Positions 9,299 through 17,357 of a stretch of 64,000 nucleotides of DNA are shown here, one piece after another. The notes under the pieces are model-generated. The model worked only from the letters and a program-made list of their open reading frames with translations. It had not been told where the DNA came from and did not search any database. Both the position numbers and the translations under genes were made by a program. Positions within the stretch are counted from its first letter, which is position 1, and the number at the start of each line of letters is the position of its first letter. The stretch is from positions 2,541,001-2,605,000 of the forward strand of contig NZ_CP147518.1 of NCBI RefSeq assembly GCF_037201965.1, read 5' to 3'. The stretch is from Spirosoma sp. SC4-14. Its GTDB lineage: Bacteria; Bacteroidota; Bacteroidia; Cytophagales; Spirosomataceae.

Positions 9299-9790
9299 AT
9301 GACGTTTAGCGAAATTGCCGATATTCTTACAGCAGAGTTCGGTCCTGACATTCAGTATAATGCGCAGGCGATTCAGCCTTTTCTGACAGTGCCTGCTTCA
9401 ATGGTGGCCGATGTTTGCCTGTTTCTGCGCGACGACGAACGCCTGTTCTTCGATTTGCTGGCTTGCATTACGGCCATCGACAATGGACCTAAGGCCGATA
9501 CAATGGAGGTGATCTATAACCTCACATCGATTCCTTATGAGCACAATCTGATGATGAAAATAACTGTGTCGCGAAAGACGGGTGCGAAGCAGTTACCCTC
9601 TGTGCCGAGTGTGGCCCATTTGTGGCGCACCGCCGACTGGCACGAGCGCGAAGCATTTGACCTGGTTGGTATCTCGTTTGGGAATCATCCCGATCTGCGC
9701 CGAATTTTGTTACCTACCGATTGGGTTGGTCATCCGCTTCGGACCGATTACCGCGAAGAAGACCAGTATCATGGTATAAAGACAAAATGA
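9299..9790 (+). CDS. nuoC: NADH-quinone oxidoreductase subunit C
   Basis: Peripheral-arm subunit of respiratory complex I (30-kDa subunit family). The 163 residues contain the family signature as DWHEREAFDLVGISFGNHP followed by DLRRILLPTDW and GHPLRTDY. Earlier, YNLTSIPYEHNLMMKI matches the core fold. Length is normal for a NuoC without a NuoD fusion. What is odd is the setting: the flanking genes are an M1 peptidase and an ECF sigma factor, with no other nuo gene nearby, so the rest of complex I must be elsewhere. A hairpin with a T run follows. Confidence 0.95.
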   Translation: MTFSEIADILTAEFGPDIQYNAQAIQPFLTVPASMVADVCLFLRDDERLFFDLLACITAIDNGPKADTMEVIYNLTSIPYEHNLMMKITVSRKTGAKQLPSVPSVAHLWRTADWHEREAFDLVGISFGNHPDLRRILLPTDWVGHPLRTDYREEDQYHGIKTK

Positions 9791-9820
9791 AACTTCGTTA
9801 AAAGTAGCGTAGCATTAGCT

Positions 9821-9850
9821 GCTTACAGGTAACGTAAGCGAGGTTTTTTT
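9821..9850 (+). terminator. Probable intrinsic terminator after nuoC
   Basis: A 6-bp stem GCTTAC / GTAAGC (9821-9826, 9834-9839) is followed within a few bases by a run of seven T at 9844-9850. The stem is short, so strength is uncertain. Confidence 0.6.
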
Positions 9851-9955
9851 GTGCGTTTTTTGCTGTAATTGAATTATTTGCAGATTATTTATTCGATATT
9901 TGCTACTGTGCAAGCTAGTAAGTTGACAGAATTGGTTTAGATCGACAGTCAAACA

Positions 9956-10546
9956 ATGGGTGTTATACGGAAAATGCATTCGGCGGAAGGCAGTTCAGTT
10001 GACGGCCTGAACCACCCGGAACTGGATTCGCTGTTCCGGGAATTTTATAACCGCCTGGTGTACTTTTCGTTTCAAATAATTCGGGATCAGGCGCAGGCGC
10101 AGGATATTGTGCAGGATGCTTTCATAAAATACTGGCAGGAGCGGGATTCGGTTGTACCTAATAAAGTGGCCATAAAAAATTACCTCTATAGCTCGGTGCG
10201 TAATGCCAGTCTGAACAGCATTCGGCACAATAGAGTGGTCGATGATTACATACAGCAGCAGGGACAGACCGAACCTGAAGAACTTCCCGTTATCGAATCA
10301 ATCATTTCATCGGAGGTGATCGCCGAAATTCATTCGGCGATCGAAGCCCTGCCCGAACATTATCGGATCATCTCCGAAATGAGCTATCTGGAAGGTAAAA
10401 AAAATCAGGAAATAGCCGATGAACTGGGTATGTCGGTCAATACCGTTAAAAAACAGAAATATCGGGCGCTGGAATTGCTTCGATTGCGGCTTACACCCGA
10501 ATTGTTAGGGATTTTGATTCTGCTTGACTCTATTGATATTTTTTGA
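9956..10546 (+). CDS. ECF RNA polymerase sigma factor (FecI-like, Bacteroidota type)
   Basis: Extracytoplasmic-function sigma-70 factor of 196 residues. Region 2 is seen as LFREFYNRLVYFSFQIIRDQ with AQDIVQDAFIKYWQ; region 4 is a helix-turn-helix, EMSYLEGKKNQEIADELGMS then VNTVKKQKYRALELLRLRL. It precedes a FecR anti-sigma gene and an STN-type SusC gene, the arrangement of trans-envelope regulation in this phylum: substrate binding at SusC is passed through FecR, which frees the sigma factor. It should therefore control the SusC/SusD operon at 12112, and perhaps more. ATG 9956 is used; the ATG at 9974 (MHSAEGSS) is possible. Codon use is like the neighbours. Confidence 0.93.
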   Translation: MGVIRKMHSAEGSSVDGLNHPELDSLFREFYNRLVYFSFQIIRDQAQAQDIVQDAFIKYWQERDSVVPNKVAIKNYLYSSVRNASLNSIRHNRVVDDYIQQQGQTEPEELPVIESIISSEVIAEIHSAIEALPEHYRIISEMSYLEGKKNQEIADELGMSVNTVKKQKYRALELLRLRLTPELLGILILLDSIDIF

Positions 10547-10680
10547 TTCTGTTGGCTATAAGGGTATTATAAGTCCCAATTAGTCGCCTTGCCTTCTTTT
10601 CGGAGAAAAAAATCTTAAAAAGTTCTAGTCTCTTTATCCCGTTTTACCTCTCAGGTGTCTCTATAGTGTAAAGCAGCAGT

Positions 10681-11934
10681 ATGGAGGATTATAGCAGCTA
10701 TTTTGAGCAGGCCGAACTGATCGTAGGCTATCTGAAAGGAGAACTAACCGATCAGCAAAAAGCGGAACTGAACGACTGGATTGCTCAGAGCGATCGAAAT
10801 AAGGCGTTGTTCGAAAAATTGACGAGCGAAGATGCTGTTCAGCGTGAGCTTGAGCTACTGGCATCGTTCGACAAAGAGGCTGCCTGGGAACGAATTGTTG
10901 CCGCAACGGATTATGATAAACCAGTATACACTACGTATATAGGTTACCGTTGGATTAAATATGCTGCTGCTGCACTGGTTTTGGTTGTATCGGGCCTGCT
11001 AGGCTACCGATTTCTGTATAAATCAGAACCCGTTAAACAGGTTGCTCAACAGCCCGCGGACGTTTCGCCTGGAAGCGACAAGGCTATTTTGACACTGGCC
11101 GATGCCTCACAGATTATCCTCGATGATGCTACCAATGGCGAAATTGCCCGACAGGGCGGAATAACCATTACTAAAACAGCAGATGGACAACTGGTTTACG
11201 ATGCTTCGAGGCTGGCACCATCAGGCACCACTGAAAATGCATCGAAACTGGTTTATAACACCATAACCACGCCACGGGGCGGCAAATTCCGGATTGTTTT
11301 GCCCGATGGGAGCAGGGTTTGGTTAAATGCGGCTTCATCACTTACTTATCCAACAGCGTTCCTGGAAAATACGCGTAAAGTGGAGTTGAAAGGTGAGGCT
11401 TATTTCGAAATTGCCCATGCCAACGATGTCCACCGAAAAGCCATGCCATTTCTGGTCGTAACGGTTGGGCAGGTTGTCGAAGTGCTGGGCACACACTTCA
11501 ACATTAATAGCTATTCCGATGAGAATAGTGTGAAAACTACCCTGCTCGAAGGGAAAGTAAAGGTTACCCGGACGCATACGAAATCGATCGAACATAAAGC
11601 AGAGCAGGCGGCTTTGGTGCTTAAACCGGGGCAGCAGGCACAACTGGATCTGAATAGTCGGGCGAAGCTGAATTTAGTGGCGAAAGTCGATCTGGAAGAA
11701 GCTGTGGCCTGGAAAAATGGACAGTTTCAGTTTAAAGATACCGACCTGCCCACCATTATGCGCCAGATTTCACGCTGGTATGATGTTGAAGTCGATTTTC
11801 AGGGGAAAATTCCCGAAACCAAGTTCAGAGGAAAGATTTCGAGGGATGTGCCCCTGTCACAATTTTTTCAAATTCTTCAGTTAAGTGGTGTGAACTTTAA
11901 AATAGAAGGACGAAAAATTATCGTTAAAGCCTGA
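10681..11934 (+). CDS. FecR-family anti-sigma factor
   Basis: Inner-membrane regulator of 417 residues that holds the sigma factor and signals from the periplasm. Seen in order: N-terminal cytoplasmic anti-sigma part (residues 1-95, including LIVGYLKGELTDQQKAELND), one transmembrane segment at about 99-115 (YAAAALVLVVSGLLGYRF), the periplasmic FecR domain (NTITTPRGGKFRIVLPDGSR, VWLNAASSLTYPTAF, VELKGEAYFEIAH, VLGTHFNINSYSDE) and a C-terminal DUF4974-like domain (TDLPTIMRQISRWYDVEV, then GKISRDVPLSQFFQILQ). This C-terminal part resembles a secretin/TonB N-terminal fold and is thought to contact the STN domain of SusC. It follows the sigma gene by 134 bases and precedes the SusC gene. Confidence 0.95.
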   Translation: MEDYSSYFEQAELIVGYLKGELTDQQKAELNDWIAQSDRNKALFEKLTSEDAVQRELELLASFDKEAAWERIVAATDYDKPVYTTYIGYRWIKYAAAALVLVVSGLLGYRFLYKSEPVKQVAQQPADVSPGSDKAILTLADASQIILDDATNGEIARQGGITITKTADGQLVYDASRLAPSGTTENASKLVYNTITTPRGGKFRIVLPDGSRVWLNAASSLTYPTAFLENTRKVELKGEAYFEIAHANDVHRKAMPFLVVTVGQVVEVLGTHFNINSYSDENSVKTTLLEGKVKVTRTHTKSIEHKAEQAALVLKPGQQAQLDLNSRAKLNLVAKVDLEEAVAWKNGQFQFKDTDLPTIMRQISRWYDVEVDFQGKIPETKFRGKISRDVPLSQFFQILQLSGVNFKIEGRKIIVKA

Positions 11935-11943
11935 TCGAACCGG

Positions 11944-12021
11944 TCGGGCTGGGCAAGGCCCGGTCCGACTCCAGGGTGTTCAGACATAAAAAAGCCGGAA
12001 TGTGTTGCGAGCACTTCCGGC
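11944..12021 (+). terminator. Tandem hairpins between fecR and susC
   Basis: Two stems in a row. The first is imperfect, GTCGGGCTGGGC against GGCCCGGTCCGAC (about 11944-11970). The second is GCCGGAA / TTCCGGC (11994-12000, 12015-12021) extended by GTG/CAC with a one-base bulge. They suggest that the regulator transcript ends here and the SusC operon is started separately, as expected if it is the sigma factor's target. Confidence 0.6.
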
Positions 12022-12111
12022 ATAAAGTCTGAGACAGTCTGTCTGCTAACGCAGAGAAGAAAAAACTGTTGACGTACAAGTTTTTATCAAATCCCAAACC
12101 CTTACAAAAGT

Positions 12112-15100
12112 ATGAACTATTCTACTTTTAACCTACGACTATGCCTGGCAAAGTCGTGGGGGCAGTTGAGTAATCGGGCAATGTCCTGGTTAACGGGCAT
12201 CAGTCCCGGACTGAAACGAAAATGGATTATGCGGCTTAATTTTATCAGCATACTCTTATTGGCTTCCTGTCTGCATATTTATGCGGCTGGCTATAGTCAG
12301 CGCATAACGATAAATGAACGAAATGCTCCTCTCGAAAAAGTACTGGATAAGATTGAAAAGCAGAGTGGTTATTCGTTCTTTTTTCAGACCGATTTGCTGA
12401 CAAAAAGCAACAAGGTGTCGTTGCATATTAAAAATGCGACCATCGAAACGGCACTGAACGAATTGTTCAAAAACCAACCGTTAAGCTATTCTATTGTTAG
12501 TAAGACAATTGTTATTAAACGAAAAGAAGACGCTGGTTCAGCCAGAACTATTTATTCGACAACGCCCGCGGCTACTGAGCCCCGGTCTGGTTTGAGAGCC
12601 GATTCGCGGTCGGAGTTCGATAAGCGAATTGCCGAAATTCTGATCGATAAAGTGCCTCATTTCAAGCATGTGTTTGTGCCTATTACGGGTAGAGTCGTAG
12701 ATGAAAAAGGGGAAGGACTTCCGGGAGTGAGCATTGTGATAAAAGGAACTCAGAAGGGGACAACGTCTGACCCGACTGGCCAATTCCGACTGGATGTACC
12801 CGACAAAAATGCAACGCTGGTATTTAGCTTTGTCGGCTACGAAAGCCAGGAAGTACCCATTGGCAACCAGTCTACCCTGAATGTCACCATGAAAGTGAGC
12901 GAGAAAGGCCTGCAGGAAGTGGTGGTAGTGGGCTATGGCGAACAGCGCAAAAGCGATGTTACGGGCGCAACCAGCACTGTATCGGCCAAAGAAATTGCCA
13001 AACGACCGCTGGTGCGCGTAGAACAGGCTTTGCAAGGTACCACATCTGGGGTTGTGGTAGCTAGTAGCAGTGGTCAGCCGGGGAAAGGGCTGAGCGTGCG
13101 CATTAGAGGATCGAACTCAATTACAGGCTCAAATGAACCGCTATATGTAATCGACGGCTTTATCAATGGCAATATCGAATCGCTGAACCCGAACGACATC
13201 GAATCACTGGAAATCCTGAAAGATGCTTCGGCAACGGCTATTTATGGGTCCAGAGGCTCGAATGGGGTCGTGTTGATCACAACCAAATCGGGGCAGGAAG
13301 GGAAGGCAAAAGTAAACTTCAGTACCTGGTTCAGCCGGGCCAGTGTTCCCCGCGAACTGTCGCTGATGAATGCCTATGATTTTGCCCGTACGGTTAACAC
13401 GCAGTTTGCATCGACGGGGAATGCCCCCGCTTTTTCGGACGATCGGCTACAGGCACTCAGAGCCAGTGGTGGCACCGACTGGCAGCGCGAACTGCATCAG
13501 GAGCCTATCATTCAGAATTATCAACTCGATGTGTCGGGCGGTTCTTCGGCGTTTAAATATTTAATATCGGCCAATTATCTCGATCAGCCCGGTTTAATTC
13601 TGAATCAGTATTACAAGCGGGCTACGCTGCGGGCCAATATCGACGCCAAAATCAATAACAAGATCAATCTGAAGTTTAATCTGGCTACCGTGTTGCCCCA
13701 GAGCCGCAACAACAACTACGCCGGTGATTTGACAGACCCCTTCACGCAGGCTACCGAATGGGACCCTACGTCGCCGGTTCGTGACCCCGCAACGGGTGCG
13801 TTTATCCTGACGGCTCCGTATGCGTCGATCCAGTACAATCCGGTTGCAAGGGCTTCGAGTCAGTACGACGATAGCCGGAATACAAATATTGCCGGAACGG
13901 GCATTCTGACTTATCAGATTCTGAAAGGATTGACGTTTACGACCAATACGACGTATCAGGTGTCGTCGCCGTTTAACCAGACTCTTTTCGGGCCCGGCAC
14001 TGGCAACGGGGTGTTGTATGCCCAGGTGAATGCGTCGCGCAACTGGAATTTTCAGAACAGTAACTTCCTGACCTACAAAGGCGATTTTGGCGATCATGCC
14101 GTAACCGTAACGGCTTTGTACGAACAGCAGCAGGGGCAGGGTATGTCGGTAAATGCCCGCGCCAACAGCCTGTCGACCTATGCGCTGGGTTATTACAATT
14201 TAAGTTTAGGAACGTCGCAGCAAACCTCGTCGGGTTATTCGGCCGATGCGTTGCAGTCGTACATGGGTCGGGTCAACTACGCCTATAAAGACAAATATTT
14301 GTTAACAGCCAGTGTCCGGACTGATGGCTCGTCGCACCTGACACAGAAATACAGCACCTTCCCGTCGCTGGCCTTGGGCTGGAATCTGGCCCGAGAGTCG
14401 TTTATGCAGAATTCAAGACTGTTTAATGACCTGAAATTACGGACTAGTTATGGTCAGACAGGTAATCAGGCGGTAGGGGCTTATGCCACCATTGCACAGA
14501 TCACCACTGGGGGCACCCAGCCAGCCTACTATTACGATGGGTCAACGCCAAGTGTAGCGACGCCTTTAGGGGCACCGGTGTCGAGCAGCCTGAAATGGGA
14601 AACCACTTCGCAGTACGACGCTGGTATCGATGCCGCCATGCTGAACGGACGGTTACGGCTAACGATTGATGCCTACTACAAAAAGATTTCGAACCTATTG
14701 TATAGCTATCAGGCACCCTTTTACCTGGGTGGTGGCAACTACCTGCGGAACATTGGTAGTGTCGAAAACAAAGGGCTTGAATTTTTGCTGACGGGAACCC
14801 CTATCGCTACGGGTAAACTGCGCTGGACCAGCAATTTCAACATCTCGTTCAACCGCAACAAGGTTCTTGATCTGGGTGGTCTCGACAATGTAATCGTCAA
14901 TGGGGTTGGATCGGCATTGAGCAACGCGTCGATTTTGCGGGTAGGCCGTCCGCTAGGTGAATTTTATGGTTATAAATTCCTGGGCACCTGGAAAACCAGC
15001 GAAGCTGATCAGGCAGCACAGTATGGCATGAAACCTGGTGATGCCAAATACGTAGATGTGAATGGTGATCATGCCTATACAGCCGACGACCGGATGGCAA

Positions 15101-15609
15101 TCGGCAACGGTACACCGAAGTATTCGTTTGGGTTTATCAATGATTTCAGCTACGGCAACTTTACGCTGAGCTTCATGTTTCAGGGCACCCACGGCAACCA
15201 GATTTATTCGCAGACGCTGGCCTATCTGTGGGGCGGCCTGGGCGATCAGCGGAACGCTACCACTACCGAAGCACTGAACATCTGGACTCCGCAGAATCAG
15301 ACCGACAATCCGGCTTTCAGCAACACCAGCAAGAACTTTAACAACAGCAGCCGGTACGTCTATAATGGTAGTTATACCAAGCTAAAAAACCTGTCGCTTA
15401 CCTACCGTTTGCCTGAAACACTCCTGAACAAAGCCAAAGCGCGTAGCCTGGAAGTGTATGTGAGTGGTCAGAACCTGTTCATGATCACCAAATATCCGGG
15501 ATACGATCCCGAAGTGTCGAACGGCACGAATGCGATTACGCAGGGACTTGAAATGGGCGTTATTCCGAACCCAAGAACCTATACGCTGGGCCTACGCCTG
15601 GGGCTGTAA
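12112..15609 (+). CDS. SusC/RagA-family TonB-dependent outer-membrane transporter with STN domain
   Basis: Large outer-membrane barrel (1165 residues) that imports oligosaccharides with its SusD lid, powered by TonB. Order: an N-terminal tail of about 42 residues before the signal segment (RLNFISILLLASCLHIYAAG); STN signalling domain at about 63-137 (LEKVLDKIEKQSGYSFFFQT); carboxypeptidase-D-like domain at about 190-270 (ITGRVVDEKGEGLPGVSIVI); TonB-box-like LQEVVVVGYGEQRKSDVTGA; plug (RVEQALQGTTSGVVVASSSG, PLYVIDGF, NDIESLEILKDASATAIYGS); then the barrel to the C-terminal YTLGLRLGL. The STN domain is the part that talks to FecR, matching the adjacent sigma/FecR pair. Starts at codons 24 (MSW) or 43 (MRLNF) are also possible. 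Confidence 0.96.
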   Translation: MNYSTFNLRLCLAKSWGQLSNRAMSWLTGISPGLKRKWIMRLNFISILLLASCLHIYAAGYSQRITINERNAPLEKVLDKIEKQSGYSFFFQTDLLTKSNKVSLHIKNATIETALNELFKNQPLSYSIVSKTIVIKRKEDAGSARTIYSTTPAATEPRSGLRADSRSEFDKRIAEILIDKVPHFKHVFVPITGRVVDEKGEGLPGVSIVIKGTQKGTTSDPTGQFRLDVPDKNATLVFSFVGYESQEVPIGNQSTLNVTMKVSEKGLQEVVVVGYGEQRKSDVTGATSTVSAKEIAKRPLVRVEQALQGTTSGVVVASSSGQPGKGLSVRIRGSNSITGSNEPLYVIDGFINGNIESLNPNDIESLEILKDASATAIYGSRGSNGVVLITTKSGQEGKAKVNFSTWFSRASVPRELSLMNAYDFARTVNTQFASTGNAPAFSDDRLQALRASGGTDWQRELHQEPIIQNYQLDVSGGSSAFKYLISANYLDQPGLILNQYYKRATLRANIDAKINNKINLKFNLATVLPQSRNNNYAGDLTDPFTQATEWDPTSPVRDPATGAFILTAPYASIQYNPVARASSQYDDSRNTNIAGTGILTYQILKGLTFTTNTTYQVSSPFNQTLFGPGTGNGVLYAQVNASRNWNFQNSNFLTYKGDFGDHAVTVTALYEQQQGQGMSVNARANSLSTYALGYYNLSLGTSQQTSSGYSADALQSYMGRVNYAYKDKYLLTASVRTDGSSHLTQKYSTFPSLALGWNLARESFMQNSRLFNDLKLRTSYGQTGNQAVGAYATIAQITTGGTQPAYYYDGSTPSVATPLGAPVSSSLKWETTSQYDAGIDAAMLNGRLRLTIDAYYKKISNLLYSYQAPFYLGGGNYLRNIGSVENKGLEFLLTGTPIATGKLRWTSNFNISFNRNKVLDLGGLDNVIVNGVGSALSNASILRVGRPLGEFYGYKFLGTWKTSEADQAAQYGMKPGDAKYVDVNGDHAYTADDRMAIGNGTPKYSFGFINDFSYGNFTLSFMFQGTHGNQIYSQTLAYLWGGLGDQRNATTTEALNIWTPQNQTDNPAFSNTSKNFNNSSRYVYNGSYTKLKNLSLTYRLPETLLNKAKARSLEVYVSGQNLFMITKYPGYDPEVSNGTNAITQGLEMGVIPNPRTYTLGLRLGL

Positions 15610-15655
15610 TCCGTGACCTGTTTGTACGATTTAGACTTCTTTAAGAAACAGAATC

Positions 15656-17188
15656 ATGAACACTACCTATTTGCTATCACTCGCATTCCTCATTATGATT
15701 CTGGCCGGTGGATGCCAGAGCCTTAAGGAGGACCCGAAAGCTAGTCTGACCCCAATTACCTATTTTAAAACCCAATCGGATCTGGATGCGTCCGTATCCG
15801 CTATCTACATTCAGTTTGCCCGCGATGGGGCCTGGGGTTTTACCAATCGAAGTACGTCATATTTCGGCTCCGACGATTTTACTACCGATCCGGGTCTGAA
15901 CAAAGAAGATTTTCGACTGTTCGACCGGTTGAGTGGCGGCAGCGGAAACGCCAGTCTGGTGGCGCAATGGCAAGGGCCGTGGCAGGGAATTTATCAGGCC
16001 AATAACGTGATTGCCAACTATGCCAAGGTAAATTCGACCGATGAACTGAAAAACCAGGCGGCCGGGCAGGCCTATTTTCTGCGAGCGCTTGGCTACTACT
16101 ATCTGGTTCGGACGTTTGGCCCGGTGCCCATCATTCTGACCCAGATCGACGTGAACGATCGACCGCCAAGAGACCCAGTCGATAAGGTGTATGCAGCCAT
16201 TATCAGCGACTTACAAAAAGCAAAGGCAATGTTGCCAACATCGTTTCCGGGGCAACCAGGTAAAGCAAACCAGATGGCGGCCCGGTCGTTGCTGGCCGAT
16301 GTGTACTTAACCATGACCGGCTGGCCAATGAATCAGGATAGTTATTATAAACTGGCGGCTACGGAAGCTGATTCGGTGATGAAATCGGGCCAGTATAATC
16401 TGAATACGCCTTATGCTACCGTATTTACGACCAATAACAGCACGGAGTCGATCTTTGGGTTTCAGTATAACGTAAGCGGTGGGTTGCCCCTGCGGAGCTC
16501 GGGGTCGTCGTCGGTTCCCCTCGATGAGATTGCTACCAATGGGTCGAGCGGCTGGGACGATTATTATCCGGAAATTAACTTCTACAAGGCGGCACCTAAC
16601 TGTACGCGTACCGATGCTACGTTCTACACGACCCTCAAACTGCGGCAGCCCGATGGCAAAACATTTAAGCTCGTACCCTGGGATTCGCCCGAGACGCATG
16701 CTGGTCATCCGTACTACAAAAAATTCCGGGCCGGTCTGAATGGCGATGGTGTGTCGGAAACCGAAACGGTTATTAATTCGATCAATCCAAGTACCAATAA
16801 GGTATACGATGTTATTCGGTATCCGCAGGTGTTGCTGGCTTATGCCGAAGCTTCAGCAATGGCAAACGGCGGCCCAACAACGGCCAGCTACGATGCCATC
16901 AACCAGGTTCGGAAACGGGCCGGTTTGCCTAATCTGACCGCTGGATTATCGGCAACTGCGTTCCGCGATTCGGTTGTATACGAACGGGCCTATGAGTTTG
17001 CGGGCGAGTTCGGCGTGCGCTGGTTCGATATTGTTCGGCTCCAGTTGCTTCCGCAGATCATCGCTAAACGGAGTCCGCTGGAAAATCCGATTCCGGCCAA
17101 TGTGAATGTCAATCAGAAATATCTGGCCCCAATTCCGGTGAACGAAATGGCCCGGAATCCCGACTGGAAACAGAATGATGGATACTAA
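15656..17188 (+). CDS. SusD/RagB-family outer-membrane nutrient-binding lipoprotein
   Basis: Surface lipoprotein of 510 residues that forms the lid of the SusC channel and binds glycan. Seen: signal with lipobox (LAFLIMILAGGCQSL, lipid cysteine about residue 21), TPR-like helices (YFLRALGYYYLVRTFGPVPI with AAGQA before it), MAARSLLADVYLTMTGWPMN, and the conserved ending IRYPQVLLAYAEASAMAN, NQVRKRAGLPNLT, ERAYEFAGEFGVRWFDIVRL and NPDWKQNDGY. It follows susC by 46 bases and closes the operon before two hairpins. Confidence 0.96.
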   Translation: MNTTYLLSLAFLIMILAGGCQSLKEDPKASLTPITYFKTQSDLDASVSAIYIQFARDGAWGFTNRSTSYFGSDDFTTDPGLNKEDFRLFDRLSGGSGNASLVAQWQGPWQGIYQANNVIANYAKVNSTDELKNQAAGQAYFLRALGYYYLVRTFGPVPIILTQIDVNDRPPRDPVDKVYAAIISDLQKAKAMLPTSFPGQPGKANQMAARSLLADVYLTMTGWPMNQDSYYKLAATEADSVMKSGQYNLNTPYATVFTTNNSTESIFGFQYNVSGGLPLRSSGSSSVPLDEIATNGSSGWDDYYPEINFYKAAPNCTRTDATFYTTLKLRQPDGKTFKLVPWDSPETHAGHPYYKKFRAGLNGDGVSETETVINSINPSTNKVYDVIRYPQVLLAYAEASAMANGGPTTASYDAINQVRKRAGLPNLTAGLSATAFRDSVVYERAYEFAGEFGVRWFDIVRLQLLPQIIAKRSPLENPIPANVNVNQKYLAPIPVNEMARNPDWKQNDGY

Positions 17189-17212
17189 GCTATTCTAAAC
17201 CTCTTTAACCAG

Positions 17213-17243
17213 CCTTCCCGGAAGCTTCCTGCTCTCGGGAAGG
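17213..17243 (+). terminator. Hairpin after susD
   Basis: CCTTCCCG (17213-17220) pairs with CGGGAAGG (17236-17243), with the palindrome GAAGCTTC inside the loop. It lies 25 bases past the SusD stop. No direct T run. Confidence 0.6.
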
Positions 17244-17276
17244 CACAAGATAATTTTTATTCATAGGTTAGGTAGG

Positions 17277-17307
17277 AAAGCATGGTAGAGCTTCTACTAT
17301 GCTTTTT
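17277..17307 (+). terminator. Second terminator-like hairpin before the SGNH gene
   Basis: AGCATGGTAG (17279-17288) pairs with CTACTATGCT (17294-17303; one G-U) and is followed by TTTT. This is a convincing intrinsic terminator shape and separates the SusCD operon from the next gene. Confidence 0.7.
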
Positions 17308-17357
17308 ATAAGCCTGAGTCATAATTTGTGCGAAGAAGAATTGTTAAGCCAGCAAAA

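Noticed and set aside
9956-11934. Sigma/FecR pair as an iron-citrate regulator
   Set aside because: The target next to it is an STN-type SusC with SusD and sugar enzymes, so glycan sensing is the better reading.
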